Assembly: GCF_013299165.1 (NCBI RefSeq)
Contig: NZ_JAAFKD010000019.1
Location: 1 to 64,000 of the forward strand
Direction of reading: 5' to 3'
Length of the DNA stretch: 64,000 nucleotides
Source: Microcoleus sp. bin38.metabat.b11b12b14.051
GTDB lineage: Bacteria; Cyanobacteriota; Cyanobacteriia; Cyanobacteriales; Microcoleaceae
Shown in pieces: positions 47,824 through 57,758 of the stretch. The stretch's first letter is position 1. Each line of letters starts with the position of its first letter. The notes beneath the pieces were generated by a model. The model worked only from the letters and a program-made list of their open reading frames with translations. It was not told the origin of the DNA and did not search any database. The position numbers and the translations under genes are program-made.

Positions 47824-48321
47824 ATGAAAGTTCTCAGCCAAACACCAGATGAACTAACAATTCAAACTTCTAGCATTTGGGATGGTTGGCGATTAATCTC
47901 TCCCTTCATTATCATTGGATTATTGCAGATTATCTTTGCATCAAATTGGATAGGTGGAGGTATCTTTCTATTATTCTCGCTGTGTTTATCGGACGGCGCG
48001 ATATCTGAAATCTATATCTTTGATAGAACTTTGTGCAAAATGACGGCTAAACGACGGAGTTTGTCGCGCGGGGATGTTACCGAACGCTCAAATCGCGATA
48101 TTTGTGCGGTGGAATTAGGCGAAATAGAAGATAGTGAGGGAAATTCTAGTTACTATGTTGAATTGTTAATGTTGGGGTGCGATCGCATCTATTTGAGAAG
48201 CAATTCAGTAACAGAAAAATGCGAAATAGCTGACTTGATTCGCACCTATGTCTCGACGAGCGATCGTCGCAATCAAGCAATATTTTTGCCAAGCAAGTGC
48301 ACCGGAGGTCTTGTCAAATAA
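47824..48321 (+). CDS. Paralogue-family membrane protein (short member)
   Basis: A 165-residue member of the local family. It opens MKVLSQTPDELTIQTSSIWD, has two hydrophobic segments (about 22-55), and then the shared C-terminal module: IYIFDRTLCKMTAKRRS, VTERSNRDICAVELGE, VELLMLGCDRIYLRSNS and ADLIRTYVS. The long central cysteine module of the members at 51139, 52016 and 53058 is missing. The C-terminal module, with alternating strands and one last helix, could be a PH-like fold, but that is inference. The ATG follows AAAAGGATAAACGG. The function is unknown. Confidence 0.8.
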   Translation: MKVLSQTPDELTIQTSSIWDGWRLISPFIIIGLLQIIFASNWIGGGIFLLFSLCLSDGAISEIYIFDRTLCKMTAKRRSLSRGDVTERSNRDICAVELGEIEDSEGNSSYYVELLMLGCDRIYLRSNSVTEKCEIADLIRTYVSTSDRRNQAIFLPSKCTGGLVK

Positions 48322-48394
48322 TCTGTATATGATAAAATCAAAACAACACAAAAATCATAGATTCAAGTTGTTGTTTCATCAAAAAGATGAATTC

Positions 48395-48481
48395 ATGAAG
48401 ATTATCAGCCAAGCCTGCTTTTTACTGAATCTGTTGTATAGGTTGCCCTTTATTTTGGCAGAAATATGGATTATTATTTAG
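48395..48481 (+). pseudogene. N-terminal fragment of a paralogue-family gene
   Basis: MKIISQACFLLNLLYRLPFI corresponds to the family start (MKVLSQTPDELTIQTSSIWD plus membrane helix) and stops after 28 codons. It ends 8 bases before the target-site repeat of the mobile element at 48499, and the rest of the gene is gone. Confidence 0.5.
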
Positions 48482-48498
48482 CAAATACAACTATAACT

Positions 48499-48601
48499 CA
48501 ATACGGTTTACTTAAGATTGTCATTGCGAGGAACGAAGCAATCGCAGAGTTGATTTTTCATCGTGTTTTACCCCTAGGAGGGTCTTAAGTAAACCGTATT
48601 G
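48499..48601. mobile_element. 103-bp miniature element with 19-bp TIRs and 10-bp target repeats
   Basis: CAATACGGTTTACTTAAGA (48499-48517) and TCTTAAGTAAACCGTATTG (48583-48601) are perfect inverted repeats. AACTATAACT stands directly outside both ends (48489-48498 and 48602-48611). This is the classic mark of a non-autonomous transposon (MITE) with target-site duplication. The interior has no frame. The intact ends and target repeats mean a recent insertion. Confidence 0.9.
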
Positions 48602-48786
48602 AACTATAACTTGCCAACGAATAGAAGCTAAATAAGGCAATTGTAAACTCACAGAATCGAGCTTGTCGGGTTCAAAGACTCAAGAAATATCTCTGGATAA
48701 TTTAGTGGGATGCAAAGTTATGCCATGTAGAAAAAAGCTTACTACAATAGAATTGTTGGGTTGGTTTCGTCCACCCCAATGTGTAA

Positions 48787-48842
48787 GGTGCGTCGCTATC
48801 AGATCTGCCGTAAAATTTAGGGATTGTTCATAGCGGCGCACC
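48787..48842. repeat. GCGTCGC-type palindromic repeat
   Basis: GGTGCGTCGC at the left and GCGGCGCACC at the right enclose 36 bases. It is followed by CTAC, as in the copies at 59578-60065, and abuts the TPR gene relic. Confidence 0.7.
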
Positions 48843-48847
48843 CTACA

Positions 48848-48910
48848 ACTGAGGCCCTCAAGGGTATTGCGGATACCAAAAAGGCGATCGCCCAAGCAAA
48901 GGCTAAATAA
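48848..48910 (+). pseudogene. C-terminal relic of a third TPR membrane-protein paralogue
   Basis: The frame TEALKGIADTKKAIAQAKAK ends in a stop codon and matches AVKAVENTKSAIVQGRVK at the end of the protein at 47123. The rest of the gene is missing and a palindromic repeat stands in its place, so the locus once had a further copy. Confidence 0.6.
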
Positions 48911-48951
48911 TCTACATACACATCCACTTAAAATCAATTCAACATAAAATT

Positions 48952-49689
48952 ATGAAACAGACATCAGACAAACTAGAATTCGTAGAAATGTTCGCATTTT
49001 GGATGCCGCTATTTGTTGGGGGAGTTTTTTTTGTAACTGGTTTATTTGTGGGTTCGTCTTCCGGCAATTTTTGGGTTTATTTATTCGCTCCACTTGGCTT
49101 GATTATTATGATATTAGCAGAGATCGAGACAATTACCCTTGACAAAAATCTCGGTCACATGACTATCAAGCGGCATCAACCACTGATTACCAAAAAGAAA
49201 ATTATCAAGCATCTACTTCAAGATATTTCAGGTGTGGAAATACAGGGGACATCAAGTAGCGAGGGCAATACCTATCGCGTCTGTCTGGTGTTGGACTCAG
49301 GTAAGCGACGTGTTCCTCTAACTTCTTCGTTCAGCACTGGTTTAGGAGACAAGGACAAAAAAGCCGAAATCATTGCGACATTCTTGAATATCCGAAATTA
49401 CGGTCTTGACGGCTTTCCCACAGACAACTCTAATGAACTTAAATGGGACAGTATAGAAGAGGAGATTACCCACTGGAAAACAGCAATTAAAAGTGATTCC
49501 AATGATGCTGATGCTCACATGAAATTGGGATTAGCTTTGATGCTTCAAGATGCAACCAACAACAAAGAAGAAGCAATGGGCTATCTAAAAGAAGCCCAGA
49601 CTTTGTTCAAAGCTCAAGGCTATGACGAGGAAGCTACGCAGGCTTTACAACTTTACAGTGTGGCTTATTGGGGAATGATGGGAAAGTGA
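48952..49689 (+). CDS. Paralogue-family membrane protein with C-terminal TPR-like part
   Basis: A 245-residue divergent member. After KQTSDKLEF come two membrane helices (about 15-60). The shared module follows (TITLDKNLGHMTIKRHQPL, HLLQDISGVEIQG, YRVCLVLDSGKRRVPLTSSF, then KAEIIATFLNIR). From about 165 there is a helical TPR-like region (EEITHWKTAIKSDSNDADAH, then NNKEEAMGYLKEAQTLF). It combines the two domain types of the island, the family module and a TPR, in one chain. The function is unknown. A strong inverted repeat at 49725-49788 follows the gene. Confidence 0.8.
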   Translation: MKQTSDKLEFVEMFAFWMPLFVGGVFFVTGLFVGSSSGNFWVYLFAPLGLIIMILAEIETITLDKNLGHMTIKRHQPLITKKKIIKHLLQDISGVEIQGTSSSEGNTYRVCLVLDSGKRRVPLTSSFSTGLGDKDKKAEIIATFLNIRNYGLDGFPTDNSNELKWDSIEEEITHWKTAIKSDSNDADAHMKLGLALMLQDATNNKEEAMGYLKEAQTLFKAQGYDEEATQALQLYSVAYWGMMGK

Positions 49690-49724
49690 GGTTCAGATTA
49701 TCAAGATTGATGCACTTAGACTCA

Positions 49725-49788
49725 AGAAACCGGGTTTTTTGCCAAATCGCCGGCTGAAACGAAGTATTTCCAGAAAAACCCGGTTTCT
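49725..49788 (+). terminator. 15-bp inverted repeat, terminator-like
   Basis: AGAAACCGGGTTTTT (49725-49739) and AAAAACCCGGTTTCT (49774-49788) are perfect inverse copies 36 bases after the stop codon at 49689. The AAACCCGGTTTCT core also recurs at 62950-63165, so it may be a repeat used as a 3' end. Confidence 0.5.
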
Positions 49789-49952
49789 GGGCTGCATTTT
49801 CAAGAATACAATTATGACTTTTATGAGGTTAATCAATGACATTTATGAATTGACCTAACAAGAAAACTGTTGAATAATTGTAGCTAGTAACTTAGCTATA
49901 AAACATTGATAACGAATCAAGTTCTAAATCAACTAATCACACATGAGGAAAT

Positions 49953-51053
<1,101 letters not shown>

Positions 51054-51138
51054 TCAATGTTAATTCAGCTTACTTAATTAACGATTTCAAAAGTTGTCTA
51101 ACAATTGTCAATCAATTAAACAGGAGTTAATACCTAAG

Positions 51139-51939
51139 ATGAAAGTTATCAAAAAAACCGAACATCTTCTAAAGCTTAATAATTTAGGAGAAATGATTTA
51201 TGGTGCGATATCTCCTACAGTATGGGTAATGGGATTTTCAGGAATACCTTTATTTATGATGCTCTTGATTATGGCATCTGCTGGAGTGGAAAGACTTTCC
51301 TGCAACAAAATTGAGCCAAAAATCGCAACTTGCCAACTCAGTAGATCGAGTTTTATGGGATTAAATAAAGGCGAAGTAACACCGATTGAGCAAGTGAAAG
51401 GAGCTAGATTTGAGACAAGCAAGACTACCGATAGTGAAGGCACTCCCATGACTGTTAAAAATGTATTTTTGGTGACTAAGGAAGGGGAATTATTGCTGGC
51501 AACTCAAAGTGCCGAGGATGCAAATTCATTCAATAAATATATACAAAAATCGACCGGAGGGTTGGTGATAGAAACAGATAATCGGTTATTATTTTTTGGG
51601 ATAATGCTTTTTCCCAGCTTGTTTTTAGTTATTGGTTTTAGAGTATTTTCTCGTACATTGCGTTATTCTATTGTTGAAACTTACATTTTTGACAAGACTG
51701 CAAGTACCTTAACTACGAAGAAAAGGGGAATATGGGTGAATAAAGTTGCCGAACGATCGCTCGCTGAAATTTCGGAAGTCAAATTAGAAACAGAACACAC
51801 CGAAAATGGTATCTTATGCGAGATATATTTGCTAATAGATGGGGGCGATCGCCTATTTTTAAGTAGTAGCTTGAACCATAAAAAACAACAAAAAATGGCT
51901 GATTTAATTCGTGGCTATCTCGACGGGCGATCCGTCTGA
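51139..51939 (+). CDS. Paralogue-family membrane protein (long member)
   Basis: A 266-residue protein. MKVIKKTEHLLKLNNLGEMI starts the chain, and a membrane helix follows (about 25-50). Next comes a central module with two cysteines (VERLSCNKIEPKIATCQLSR, then KNVFLVTKEGELLLATQ) and a second membrane region (about 150-178). The last part is the C-terminal module: YIFDKTASTLTTKKRGI, ERSLAEISEVKLE, LLIDGGDRLFLSSS and KMADLIRGYLDGRS. The frame is open from 51094, but the ATG at 51139 fits the family. GTCAATCAATTAAACAGGAG precedes it, and the same leader stands before the next gene. Confidence 0.82.
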   Translation: MKVIKKTEHLLKLNNLGEMIYGAISPTVWVMGFSGIPLFMMLLIMASAGVERLSCNKIEPKIATCQLSRSSFMGLNKGEVTPIEQVKGARFETSKTTDSEGTPMTVKNVFLVTKEGELLLATQSAEDANSFNKYIQKSTGGLVIETDNRLLFFGIMLFPSLFLVIGFRVFSRTLRYSIVETYIFDKTASTLTTKKRGIWVNKVAERSLAEISEVKLETEHTENGILCEIYLLIDGGDRLFLSSSLNHKKQQKMADLIRGYLDGRSV

Positions 51940-52015
51940 ATAAATACACTTACCTCAAAAGTGATCTGGAAAATTCTGCAAAAGATGTCAATCAATTAAA
52001 CAGGAGTTAATACCG

Positions 52016-52858
52016 ATGATGAAAATAATTGAAAAAACCGAACATCTTCTCAAACTTAAAAATGGATTAAGTTTGTTTGGTTTGGTATTTCCTGCTCTAT
52101 GGCTGATAGGATTTACGGGAATACCCTTGTCAATGATACTTATCCCGATGTCCTCTTCAGGAGTGGAAAGACTTTCGTGCAAAAAAATTGAGCCAAAAAT
52201 CGCAAGTTGCGAAATGAGTAAGTCAAGTTTTATGGGATTAGTTAAAGGAGAATTACAGTCCATCCCACAAGTCAAGGAGGCTAGAGTTGACAAAATAGAT
52301 ACTACTGATAGCGATGGGAACTCAACTTTCAAACACAATGTATTTTTGGTAACTAACCAAGGAAGTGTTTACCTACCGTCCCAAACTGTTGACGATGCAA
52401 ACTCGTTCAATCAATATATACAAAACTCTGTTGAAAAATTAGTAATAGAAAAAGATAATCGGGTGTTAGATTTCGGTGGGATACTTATTTTTGGTAGCTT
52501 TGTCGTTATTGGTTTCGCTGCGGTGTATTCTATGATCGATGATTTATTCAGTGTTGATACTTACATTTTTGACAAAAATACAAGTATCTTAACTCTTAAA
52601 AAAAGGGGGATAAGGACGAATAAAGTGGTCGAGAAATCGCTCAGTAAAATTTCTGAAGTCGAATTAAAAACAGTTCAATACAAAACAGAACATATGGACA
52701 GCTATATCCACGAGTACGAGGTACGTTTGCTAATGAATGAGGGAGATATCCTATGTTTAAGCCGTAGCTCAAATCGGGAAGAGCAACAAAAAATGGCTGA
52801 TTTGATTCGTGGCTATCTCGACGAGCGATCGCCAAAGTCAATCACCAACGATAAATAA
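52016..52858 (+). CDS. Paralogue-family membrane protein (long member, tandem copy)
   Basis: A 280-residue tandem duplicate of the preceding gene, with the same leader (GTCAATCAATTAAACAGGAG) and order of parts. MMKIIEKTEHLLKLKNGLSL starts the chain, a membrane helix follows, and then VERLSCKKIEPKIASCEMSK, HNVFLVTNQGSVYLPSQTV and a second membrane region (about 155-180). The C-terminal module has YIFDKNTSILTLKKRGI, EKSLSKISEVELK, LMNEGDILCLSRSS and MADLIRGYLDERS. The glycines of the GGDR loop are partly changed (NEGDI). The function is unknown. Confidence 0.82.
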   Translation: MMKIIEKTEHLLKLKNGLSLFGLVFPALWLIGFTGIPLSMILIPMSSSGVERLSCKKIEPKIASCEMSKSSFMGLVKGELQSIPQVKEARVDKIDTTDSDGNSTFKHNVFLVTNQGSVYLPSQTVDDANSFNQYIQNSVEKLVIEKDNRVLDFGGILIFGSFVVIGFAAVYSMIDDLFSVDTYIFDKNTSILTLKKRGIRTNKVVEKSLSKISEVELKTVQYKTEHMDSYIHEYEVRLLMNEGDILCLSRSSNREEQQKMADLIRGYLDERSPKSITNDK

Positions 52859-53057
52859 CGGAAGGCTATCTCCAACAAAGGCGCAGGTGAACTTGCGACA
52901 TTTGTTGTCGGTTACAAATTTTAGTGTTAGCCTATTATTAATATGAAAATAGTCATGGCATAGGACTACTTCAAATAATATATAAGTTAACAATTGGGCG
53001 GAGATGGGTCAGCAAGTCGATCGGTGGTAGCAATTTTGGAGTTAAAGGCTAAAATAA

Positions 53058-53849
53058 ATGAAAATAATCAAGCAGACAGCAGATGAACTAATCATTCAGA
53101 CTAAAAGCATATTAGATTTTTGGTTGGCTAGTTGTTTATTAATGACATTTGGACTGATCGGGCTGACTTTTGACTATCATGCAGTAACACTTAGCTGCGA
53201 GCGATCGCACCAAAAGCAAGGAAATTGCCAGTTGGTACGATCGCACTTACTGGGATCGAACATCCAAGAAATTCAGCTTGCTACGTTGCAGGGAGCTAAA
53301 GTAGAAAGATTGGGCTACAAAAGCAGAGTTATACTTGTGACTTCTGTTGGCGATGTTCCTTTCAGTGCTAACTCTACTAACTGGGGGAATAAAGACGCTG
53401 CTGCTTCGGACATTAATTTTTTTGTTAAAAACGCAAAATCTCGCTTGCTGCGCTTAAGCCAAGACGATCGCTTTTTGGGATGGACAGGAGGCATATTTTT
53501 GCTCGCAGGAGTCGGAGTCATCGCCTTGGGAAATAAAGAAACCTACAGCTTCGATGGAAGTTCAAACACCTTGACTGTTAAACGGCGGGGTTTGTTGGGG
53601 CGTACAGTAATGCAACGCTGTCTGGGCGACATTTATGGGGTGGAAGTCGATCGCACCATAGATCGGGATCATGATATTTGGTATCAAGTGAGATTGTTAG
53701 TTTGTGGAGGAGATCGCATATCCCTTCCCCAGACAATGAACCCCTACGAGCAAGTAGAAATGACCAAAGCGATTAACAACTATCTGCACGCGCGATCGCT
53801 CCAAGGTGTTTGTAGTGAGGATTTTAGTTGCAAACCTTCTGCGGACTAA
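53058..53849 (+). CDS. Paralogue-family membrane protein with repeat-encoded tail
   Basis: A 263-residue long member. MKIIKQTADELIIQTKSILD is followed by a membrane helix (about 22-42), the cysteine module (LSCERSHQKQGNCQLVRS, VILVTSVGDVPFSA), a second membrane segment (about 135-155) and the C-terminal module (YSFDGSSNTLTVKRRGL, QRCLGDIYGVEVD, LLVCGGDRISLPQTM, AINNYLHARS). The last 14 codons (GVCSEDFSCKPSAD) and the stop are read from a palindromic repeat at 53804-53867, so the native end has been replaced. It is the last gene of the island and converges with glmU. Confidence 0.82.
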   Translation: MKIIKQTADELIIQTKSILDFWLASCLLMTFGLIGLTFDYHAVTLSCERSHQKQGNCQLVRSHLLGSNIQEIQLATLQGAKVERLGYKSRVILVTSVGDVPFSANSTNWGNKDAAASDINFFVKNAKSRLLRLSQDDRFLGWTGGIFLLAGVGVIALGNKETYSFDGSSNTLTVKRRGLLGRTVMQRCLGDIYGVEVDRTIDRDHDIWYQVRLLVCGGDRISLPQTMNPYEQVEMTKAINNYLHARSLQGVCSEDFSCKPSAD

Positions 53850-53867
53850 AGTCCTCACTACAAACCT
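53804..53867. repeat. GTAGTGAGG palindromic repeat overlapping a gene end
   Basis: AGGTGTTTGTAGTGAGGATT at the left and GTCCTCACTACAAACCT at the right form the outer inverted repeat of this family member. It supplies the tail and stop codon of the gene at 53058. Confidence 0.75.
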
Positions 53868-53878
53868 AGTTATTTGTT

Positions 53879-55255
53879 TCAATCTTTCAACTTCCAACCG
53901 GGTTTGACAACTTGCCGCGATCGGGCAATTACTAAAGAGTCATTTGGGACATCTTCTGTTACGACAGAACCTGCGGCTACGGTAACATCTTCTGCCAAAG
54001 TTATTGGTGCCACCAGCACGCTGTTGGCACCGATTTTAGTTCGATCGCCTATTTGAGTTTTGTGCTTGTTTTTGCCATCATAATTGGCGGTAATTGTCCC
54101 AGCACCGATGTTGACTTTTTCTCCCAAAGTTGCGTCGCCTAAATAAGATAAGTGAGCGACATTAGTTCGATCGCCAATTTGAGCATTTTTCAATTCGACA
54201 AAATTGCCGACGCGACAGTTCGCACCTATTTGCGCGTGTCCCCGCAGGTGTGCGTAGGGGCCAATTCGGGAATTTTCAGCCACCATACTATCAGAAATTA
54301 CTGAATAAAGCACAGTCACATTTTCTGCAATTTGACTGTTTTCAATCAAACTACCGGGCCCGATGCGACTCCCAGAGGCGATCGAAGTTTTCCCCCGCAG
54401 ATGGGTTTGCGGTTCAATTACCACATCCGGCTGCAACTCTACGGTATCGTCAATCGTGATGCTGTGCGGATCGAGCAGCGTCACGCCCGCCGTCATCCAC
54501 TTGTCTTTTACCCGCGCTTGCAAAATATCAGAAGCTGTGGCTAAATGTTTGCGATCGTTAATTCCCAAGATTTCTTGATAATCTTCAACATCCACCGCCA
54601 TGACGGGAGACAGGATACTTACGGTATCAGTTAAGTAATATTCTTTTTGGTCATTGTCTGCTTTCAAATCTGGCAAAATTTTCTCTAAATGCGGCCAGTG
54701 AAAACAGTAAACACCTGCATTAATTCGCTGATTTTTCCTTTGAGCTGTTGTGCAGTCGCGGTCTTCGACAATTTGCTGCACTAAGTTTTGACTGTCGGTA
54801 AATACTCGCCCATATCCTTGGGGATTCGGCAAATTAGCTGTCAATATAGTAGCAGAGTTTTGGTGCTGTTGGTGAATTGCCATCAATTGTTTGATTGTTT
54901 CTGCTCTTAGCAAAGGTACATCGCCATTTAAAACCAGCAAATCTCCTGGAAATCCCTTTAAATGAGGTAACAATTGCTGGATGGCGTGGCCGGTTCCCAA
55001 TTGTTCAGTTTGTTCGACAAATTCTAGGGGAGGAAATTCGGAACTTTCGGGTATTTCTTGACTTCTCAGGAGGGCTTCTTTAACAAGTTCTCCTCGATAA
55101 CCGACGATGACAAGCCGCCGGGAAATTTCAATTTCTTGACAACTTTGGAGGACTCGCTCAACTAGGGTTCGCCCGCCCAACTCGTGTAGAACTTTGGGTA
55201 AGTCAGATTTCATGCGCGTGCCGCGTCCAGCAGCTAAAATTGCTATTGCTATCAT
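53879..55255 (-). CDS. glmU: Bifunctional UDP-GlcNAc pyrophosphorylase / glucosamine-1-P acetyltransferase
   Basis: A 458-residue GlmU of normal length. The N-terminal uridylyltransferase has [20 protein letters not shown] (about 7-26), the LNGDVPLL metal site and QPYGR-like NPQGYGRV. The C-terminal left-handed beta-helix (about 255-440) shows hexapeptide repeats such as [18 protein letters not shown] and ends with the acetyltransferase part [20 protein letters not shown]. It makes UDP-GlcNAc for peptidoglycan and lipopolysaccharide in the cytoplasm. The gene is single and convergent with the island. Confidence 0.97.
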   Translation of the reverse strand: MIAIAILAAGRGTRMKSDLPKVLHELGGRTLVERVLQSCQEIEISRRLVIVGYRGELVKEALLRSQEIPESSEFPPLEFVEQTEQLGTGHAIQQLLPHLKGFPGDLLVLNGDVPLLRAETIKQLMAIHQQHQNSATILTANLPNPQGYGRVFTDSQNLVQQIVEDRDCTTAQRKNQRINAGVYCFHWPHLEKILPDLKADNDQKEYYLTDTVSILSPVMAVDVEDYQEILGINDRKHLATASDILQARVKDKWMTAGVTLLDPHSITIDDTVELQPDVVIEPQTHLRGKTSIASGSRIGPGSLIENSQIAENVTVLYSVISDSMVAENSRIGPYAHLRGHAQIGANCRVGNFVELKNAQIGDRTNVAHLSYLGDATLGEKVNIGAGTITANYDGKNKHKTQIGDRTKIGANSVLVAPITLAEDVTVAAGSVVTEDVPNDSLVIARSRQVVKPGWKLKD

Positions 55256-55704
55256 TGTGCGATCGAGCTATTTGCTATAAAAACTAGAATATTGACTAAA
55301 TGATGATATCACTCGCTGTCTGTCGGTGGTGGTGCGATCGCACAATTTTTTAATCTCCGATCTCAAATCCTGGCGTACAGCGTCTTTTTCGGGCCGGATG
55401 TCCGTTTGAGGCGCTACGGTTGTGGTATCTGGAGTTGCGCGCCCGGTATCAAATTTCTGAAGACTGAAGTCCTTACTAAGAACCGAACTCAGGTTCGATC
55501 GTTCGGACTTCAGTCCTTCCCCAAGGGACGCGACGGAGACGGAGAGAGATTATTTGCATCTTTGGGGTTGAATTTACCGAGATAGATTATACTATTCGTT
55601 GAATTTCAGTTATGGTGTTTTTAACTCAAAAAAACTATTAGTTGCTCATTCCTCCTTCTTCCTTCTTCCTTCTTCCTTCTTCCTTCTTCATCAGGTGTCC
55701 AGCT
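55256..55704. other. Intergenic region with repeat copies
   Basis: It contains a degenerate copy of the palindromic family (about 55457-55526, with GACTGAAGTCCTTACTA and CGGACTTCAGTCC), and a CTTCTTC heptamer block (55651-55690) just before the gene at 55705. No gene is seen. Confidence 0.55.
55651..55690. repeat. Heptamer tandem repeat (CTTCTTC)
   Basis: Five to six 7-bp units, the complement of GAAGGAA. It ends 14 bases before the ATG of the next gene and so may affect its leader. Confidence 0.85.
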
Positions 55705-56706
55705 ATGACTGAGCTTAATTTTCCGGAACTTGCCAAGCAGGGAAATCCACAGGCGATCGCATCTTGGCTCAACAGCAAGTTACAATCAGAAGGCATCGCA
55801 GCCTCCGCGAATCTCGACGGCGACTGTTTGGATGTAATTCTGGAGGCCGAGGAAGTACCGAAAGAAGATAAATTAGTTGATTTTGTCCGCGATGAACTGG
55901 CGAATTTGCAGCCGGAGGCGATTCGGAAAGTGAAGGTGCAGGGGCGAGAAAGCGGTGAGATTGCGGCTGCTTGGAGTCAGGAGTTTAGTTTGGAGAGCAG
56001 CATTTTGGCACCACAGAGATTTGCAGGAGAATCCGTCTCAAATATTGCGGTTGCTAATGTGGACGATCGCACAGAAACGGAAAGTAATATGGATGAAGAG
56101 AAATCGCCAGAATTGGCTGCATTTGAGAAGCGGCTGCGATCGACTTTCATTGTAGTCGGGCTGGTGACGGGTATGTTGGCCCTAGCCGTGGTGGCTTTTG
56201 TCAGCAAGATTTTGAACCAGCAGCCAGCAACTGCTCTGAAGAATCCAGATGAAACAGCCAATGTAGCAACTGTAGCGGATACTTTTTTTCGAGATGCAGT
56301 TAACAGCGCAGTCAAAGCAGCAGAGTTAGGGCGAGCAGCAAAAACCAAGCAAGATTGGACGATCGTTGCCGATCGCTGGCAAGAAGCAGTATCGTTGATG
56401 AGAAGAGTACCCGTGTCTAGCGCCAACCACGAACTAGCTCAGACAAAAGTAATCGAGTATCAGAAATATCTGCTTTACGCTCAAGAATCAGCAGTAAATC
56501 CCCCGCCGCCAGAGCCAACTCCTGCAACACCCAAAAAAGCCGAGCCTGAGAAAGCAACTCCCAAGAAAGCTAATTCTGAAAAAGCCGAGCCTGAGAAAGA
56601 AACTCCCAAGAAAGCTAATTCTGAAAAAGCCGAACCTGAGAAAGAAACTCCCAAAAAAGCTAATTCTGAAAAAGCCGAACCGGAGAAAGTAACTCCTTCC
56701 CGATAG
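55705..56706 (+). CDS. Single-pass membrane protein with helical repeat and charged tail
   Basis: A 333-residue protein. Residues about 1-95 are an alpha/beta domain (MTELNFPELAKQGNPQAIAS, then LDVILEAEEVPKEDKLVDFV) that I know from other cyanobacterial proteins. A membrane helix (about 152-172) follows. Then comes one copy of the helical unit found twice in the protein at 43543 (WTIVADRWQEAVSLMRRVP, then ANHELAQTKVIEYQKYL). The tail has three 15-residue repeats of the AEPEKETPKKANSEK type, encoded by 45-bp DNA repeats. The frame is open from 55642 through the heptamer block, but the ATG at 55705 starts the conserved domain. The function is unknown. Confidence 0.82.
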   Translation: MTELNFPELAKQGNPQAIASWLNSKLQSEGIAASANLDGDCLDVILEAEEVPKEDKLVDFVRDELANLQPEAIRKVKVQGRESGEIAAAWSQEFSLESSILAPQRFAGESVSNIAVANVDDRTETESNMDEEKSPELAAFEKRLRSTFIVVGLVTGMLALAVVAFVSKILNQQPATALKNPDETANVATVADTFFRDAVNSAVKAAELGRAAKTKQDWTIVADRWQEAVSLMRRVPVSSANHELAQTKVIEYQKYLLYAQESAVNPPPPEPTPATPKKAEPEKATPKKANSEKAEPEKETPKKANSEKAEPEKETPKKANSEKAEPEKVTPSR

Positions 56707-56776
56707 ATTAGTCCTAGAAACACCGTTCATAAACCCGGTTTTTACGAACAATTTCGTTACAGCCCACATAAAAGTA

Positions 56777-56911
56777 ATATCATGTCCCGTCGATTAAAAT
56801 CACAACAAAAACAGTTCGTTCGTAGTGCGGACTTCAGTCCGCTCTTATCCTGCGGACTGAAGTCCGCACTACGAACCTTACTGATTGCGTTCAATCGACC
56901 GGACATGATGT
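56777..56911. mobile_element. Best-preserved member of the TIR/GTTCGTAGTGCGG family
   Basis: A 135-bp element. The left ATATCATGTCCCGTCGATTA and right AATCGACCGGACATGATGT match as terminal inverted repeats in 17 of 20 positions. Inside, GTTCGTAGTGCGGACTTCAG and its inverse copy CTGAAGTCCGCACTACGAAC form a second, perfect inverted repeat. No frame is present. It looks like a non-autonomous element that has spread in the genome. Confidence 0.8.
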
Positions 56912-56933
56912 CAAACCCCAAAATTAAATAGTT

Positions 56934-57758
56934 ATGACTGACAACAGTTTAATCATTTCGTCTGAATGGTTGGTAGCCAATACCGCAAATCCGCAAGTTG
57001 TAATTATTGACTGTCGGTTTTCCCTCGCTGACCCAGAATTGGGAGAAAAACAATATCAAGAAAGTCACATTCCCGGAGCTTTCTATTTAGATTTAAATCG
57101 GGATATCGCGAGTGCAGTTGGCGCGCACGGCGGCAGACATCCGCTACCAAACATTGAAGAATTAGCTGATAAATTGAGCGCAATCGGTATTAATTCAGCA
57201 GAAACTTTAGTCGTGGCTTATGACGATTCGCGGCTGGCTTTTGCATCTCGTTTGTGGTGGCTGCTGCGATATATGGGACACAGCAAAGTCGCTTTGTTAG
57301 ACGGCGGTTTCAGCGCGTGGAAAGCGACGGGATATCCGGTAACAAATACTTTGTCAGAACCCCGCGAGGGTAAATTAGTGGTGAAATTGCAGCCTGATAT
57401 GGCGGTTGATATTGAGGCTGTAAAAGAGCGCAAAGACCTACCGAACACGGTTTTGGTTGATTCGCGAGAAAGCGAGAGATACGAGGGCTTGCGGGAGCCG
57501 ATCGACCCGATCGCAGGTCACATTCCGGGTGCTGTCAACTACCCTTGGCAAGCGGTGACGGATGAAACTCGAAAAGTGCGATCGACCTCCGAACAAAAAC
57601 AGCGGTGGGCGGAAGTAGAAACAGCCGAAGAAATCATCGTTTACTGCGGTTCCGGCGTGACAGCTTGCGTAAATTTACTCTCCTTAGAAATCGCCGGAAT
57701 TCCCGATGCTAAACTCTATGTCGGTAGCTGGAGTGATTGGTGTTCCTATCAATTGTAG
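56934..57758 (+). CDS. sseA: Thiosulfate / 3-mercaptopyruvate sulfurtransferase (tandem rhodanese)
   Basis: A 274-residue two-domain rhodanese. Domain 1 (about 5-130) is inactive and includes DCRFSLADPELG. Domain 2 (about 150-270) carries the active loop Cys238-GSGVTAC, the form seen in mercaptopyruvate sulfurtransferases. The end is LYVGSWSDWCSY, usual for the family. It transfers sulfur from thiosulfate or mercaptopyruvate to an acceptor such as cyanide or a thiol; the physiological donor cannot be told. The ATG follows the mobile element by 22 bases, so its promoter may come from or across that element. Confidence 0.92.
   Translation: MTDNSLIISSEWLVANTANPQVVIIDCRFSLADPELGEKQYQESHIPGAFYLDLNRDIASAVGAHGGRHPLPNIEELADKLSAIGINSAETLVVAYDDSRLAFASRLWWLLRYMGHSKVALLDGGFSAWKATGYPVTNTLSEPREGKLVVKLQPDMAVDIEAVKERKDLPNTVLVDSRESERYEGLREPIDPIAGHIPGAVNYPWQAVTDETRKVRSTSEQKQRWAEVETAEEIIVYCGSGVTACVNLLSLEIAGIPDAKLYVGSWSDWCSYQL

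Larger units (their letters stand above)
48482..48951. other. Intergenic region filled by mobile repeats and a gene relic
   Basis: It contains the complete 103-bp CAATACGG element, a GCGTCGC palindromic element (48787-48842) and the 21-codon relic of a TPR protein end (48848-48910). The remaining bases show nothing. Confidence 0.7.
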
